Origin: Phycisphaerae bacterium
GTDB lineage: Bacteria > Planctomycetota > Phycisphaerae > Phycisphaerales > Phycisphaeraceae
Reading direction: 5' to 3'
DNA: 64,000 bases
Assembly: GCA_030425705.1 (NCBI GenBank)
Contig: JAUHZU010000011.1
Span: 62,001-126,000, forward strand
Part shown: one piece after another, positions 63,699 to 64,000 of the stretch
Numbering within the stretch: position 1 is the stretch's first letter
Layout of the letters: each line of letters begins with the position of its first letter
Notes under the pieces: model-generated
Databases searched by the model: none
What the model saw: the letters and a program-made list of their open reading frames with translations, nothing else
What the model was told of the DNA's origin: nothing
Position numbers and translations under genes: made by a program

Positions 63699-64000
63699 CT
63701 AATGCGCCTCGGCCGACCCGCTTTTACCGGCCAAACCGTAGCGTTTGAGCAGCGGGCCGACGGTCAGCCCGCCAACAAGGATGGAGAACGCGACGACGAC
63801 GTAGGCCATGGTCAGCAGGGCGTTTCCGGCCGTGGTGTCTTGTTCAGTGCCGTGGCTCAGCCCATCCATGAGCGACAGCGCCATCGCGATCGAGATCCCG
63901 CCGCGCAGCCCGCCCCAGGTGATGACCTTCACCGCGTGAGGCGAGAAGTCCCGCTTGCGGCGGAGCATGCTCACGACCCCACCCACAGAGATGAACCGCG
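63699..64000 (-). CDS. Na+/H+ antiporter (CPA1/NhaP type), 5' part missing
   Basis: Partial: the frame continues past the right edge, and about the last 100 residues are seen. VKVITWGGLRGGISIAMALSLM is the membrane segment typical of CPA1 antiporters, followed by two more hydrophobic helices (MAYVVVAFSILVGGLTVGPLLKRYGL) and a short hydrophilic tail. These proteins exchange sodium or potassium for protons. The C-terminal regulatory domain that many family members carry is absent, so this is a short-form antiporter. Confidence 0.85.
   Translation of the reverse strand, partial: RFISVGGVVSMLRRKRDFSPHAVKVITWGGLRGGISIAMALSLMDGLSHGTEQDTTAGNALLTMAYVVVAFSILVGGLTVGPLLKRYGLAGKSGSAEAH

Overview
The window looks like chromosomal DNA from a high-GC planctomycete, most likely class Phycisphaerae. 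The case rests on the combination of genes: three pseudopilin-like proteins with the FTLIELLVV start, two ECF sigma / FecR-LamG membrane protein pairs, a PEP-CTERM surface protein, two CxxCGY zinc-ribbon membrane proteins, and full-length housekeeping proteins (S1, ClpX, UvrB, YidC, RNase E/G). The assignment is an inference from gene content. No mobile element, phage gene or CRISPR array was seen.

Layout. 1-4.1 kb: a truncated Y-family DNA polymerase, an unusual medium-chain dehydrogenase, a zinc-ribbon membrane protein and a CPBP protease. 4.1-8.5 kb: purQ, then cassette A on the minus strand (ECF sigma, FecR/LamG protein, pseudopilin). 8.7-13.3 kb: rpsA, an HDOD-GGDEF diguanylate cyclase and aroC. 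14.2-20.3 kb: a protein-fate block on the minus strand (trigger factor, a small SHOCT-like membrane protein, clpX, S41 protease) separated by strong hairpin terminators. 20.6-22.8 kb: two tandem secreted paralogues of unknown function that share an identical C-terminal octapeptide. 22.8-24.0 kb: panE and two tRNA genes.

24.1-31.9 kb is a nearly gap-free minus-strand molybdenum-cofactor operon (moaA, moaD, a moaE-moeA fusion, moaC, mog, mobA) that runs into a YdeP-type molybdopterin oxidoreductase and fdhD. It would build the cofactor, load it and sulfurate one enzyme from a single transcript. A DUF4956 membrane protein and a third pseudopilin lie upstream. 33.6-35.5 kb: tRNA-Arg(UCU) directly followed by mnmC, whose product is expected to modify that tRNA. 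35.5-41.9 kb: uvrB, a TIGR01777 epimerase, photolyase, an MFS transporter and smpB.

42.0-53.7 kb: a long minus-strand envelope and RNA block (ptsI, rne, dxr, rseP, yidC, mnmE). 53.9-58.3 kb: cassette B on the plus strand (ECF sigma, FecR/LamG protein, pseudopilin), followed by a PEP-CTERM protein. 58.4-64 kb: metK, a YceI-SUMF1 fusion protein, formate-tetrahydrofolate ligase and a truncated Na+/H+ antiporter.

The most distinctive content is the pair of ECF/FecR-LamG/pseudopilin cassettes with structured intergenic RNA, the MoaE-MoeA fusion operon, the tRNA-Arg(UCU)-mnmC pairing, the NDTVELAD-tailed paralogues and the YceI-SUMF1 fusion.
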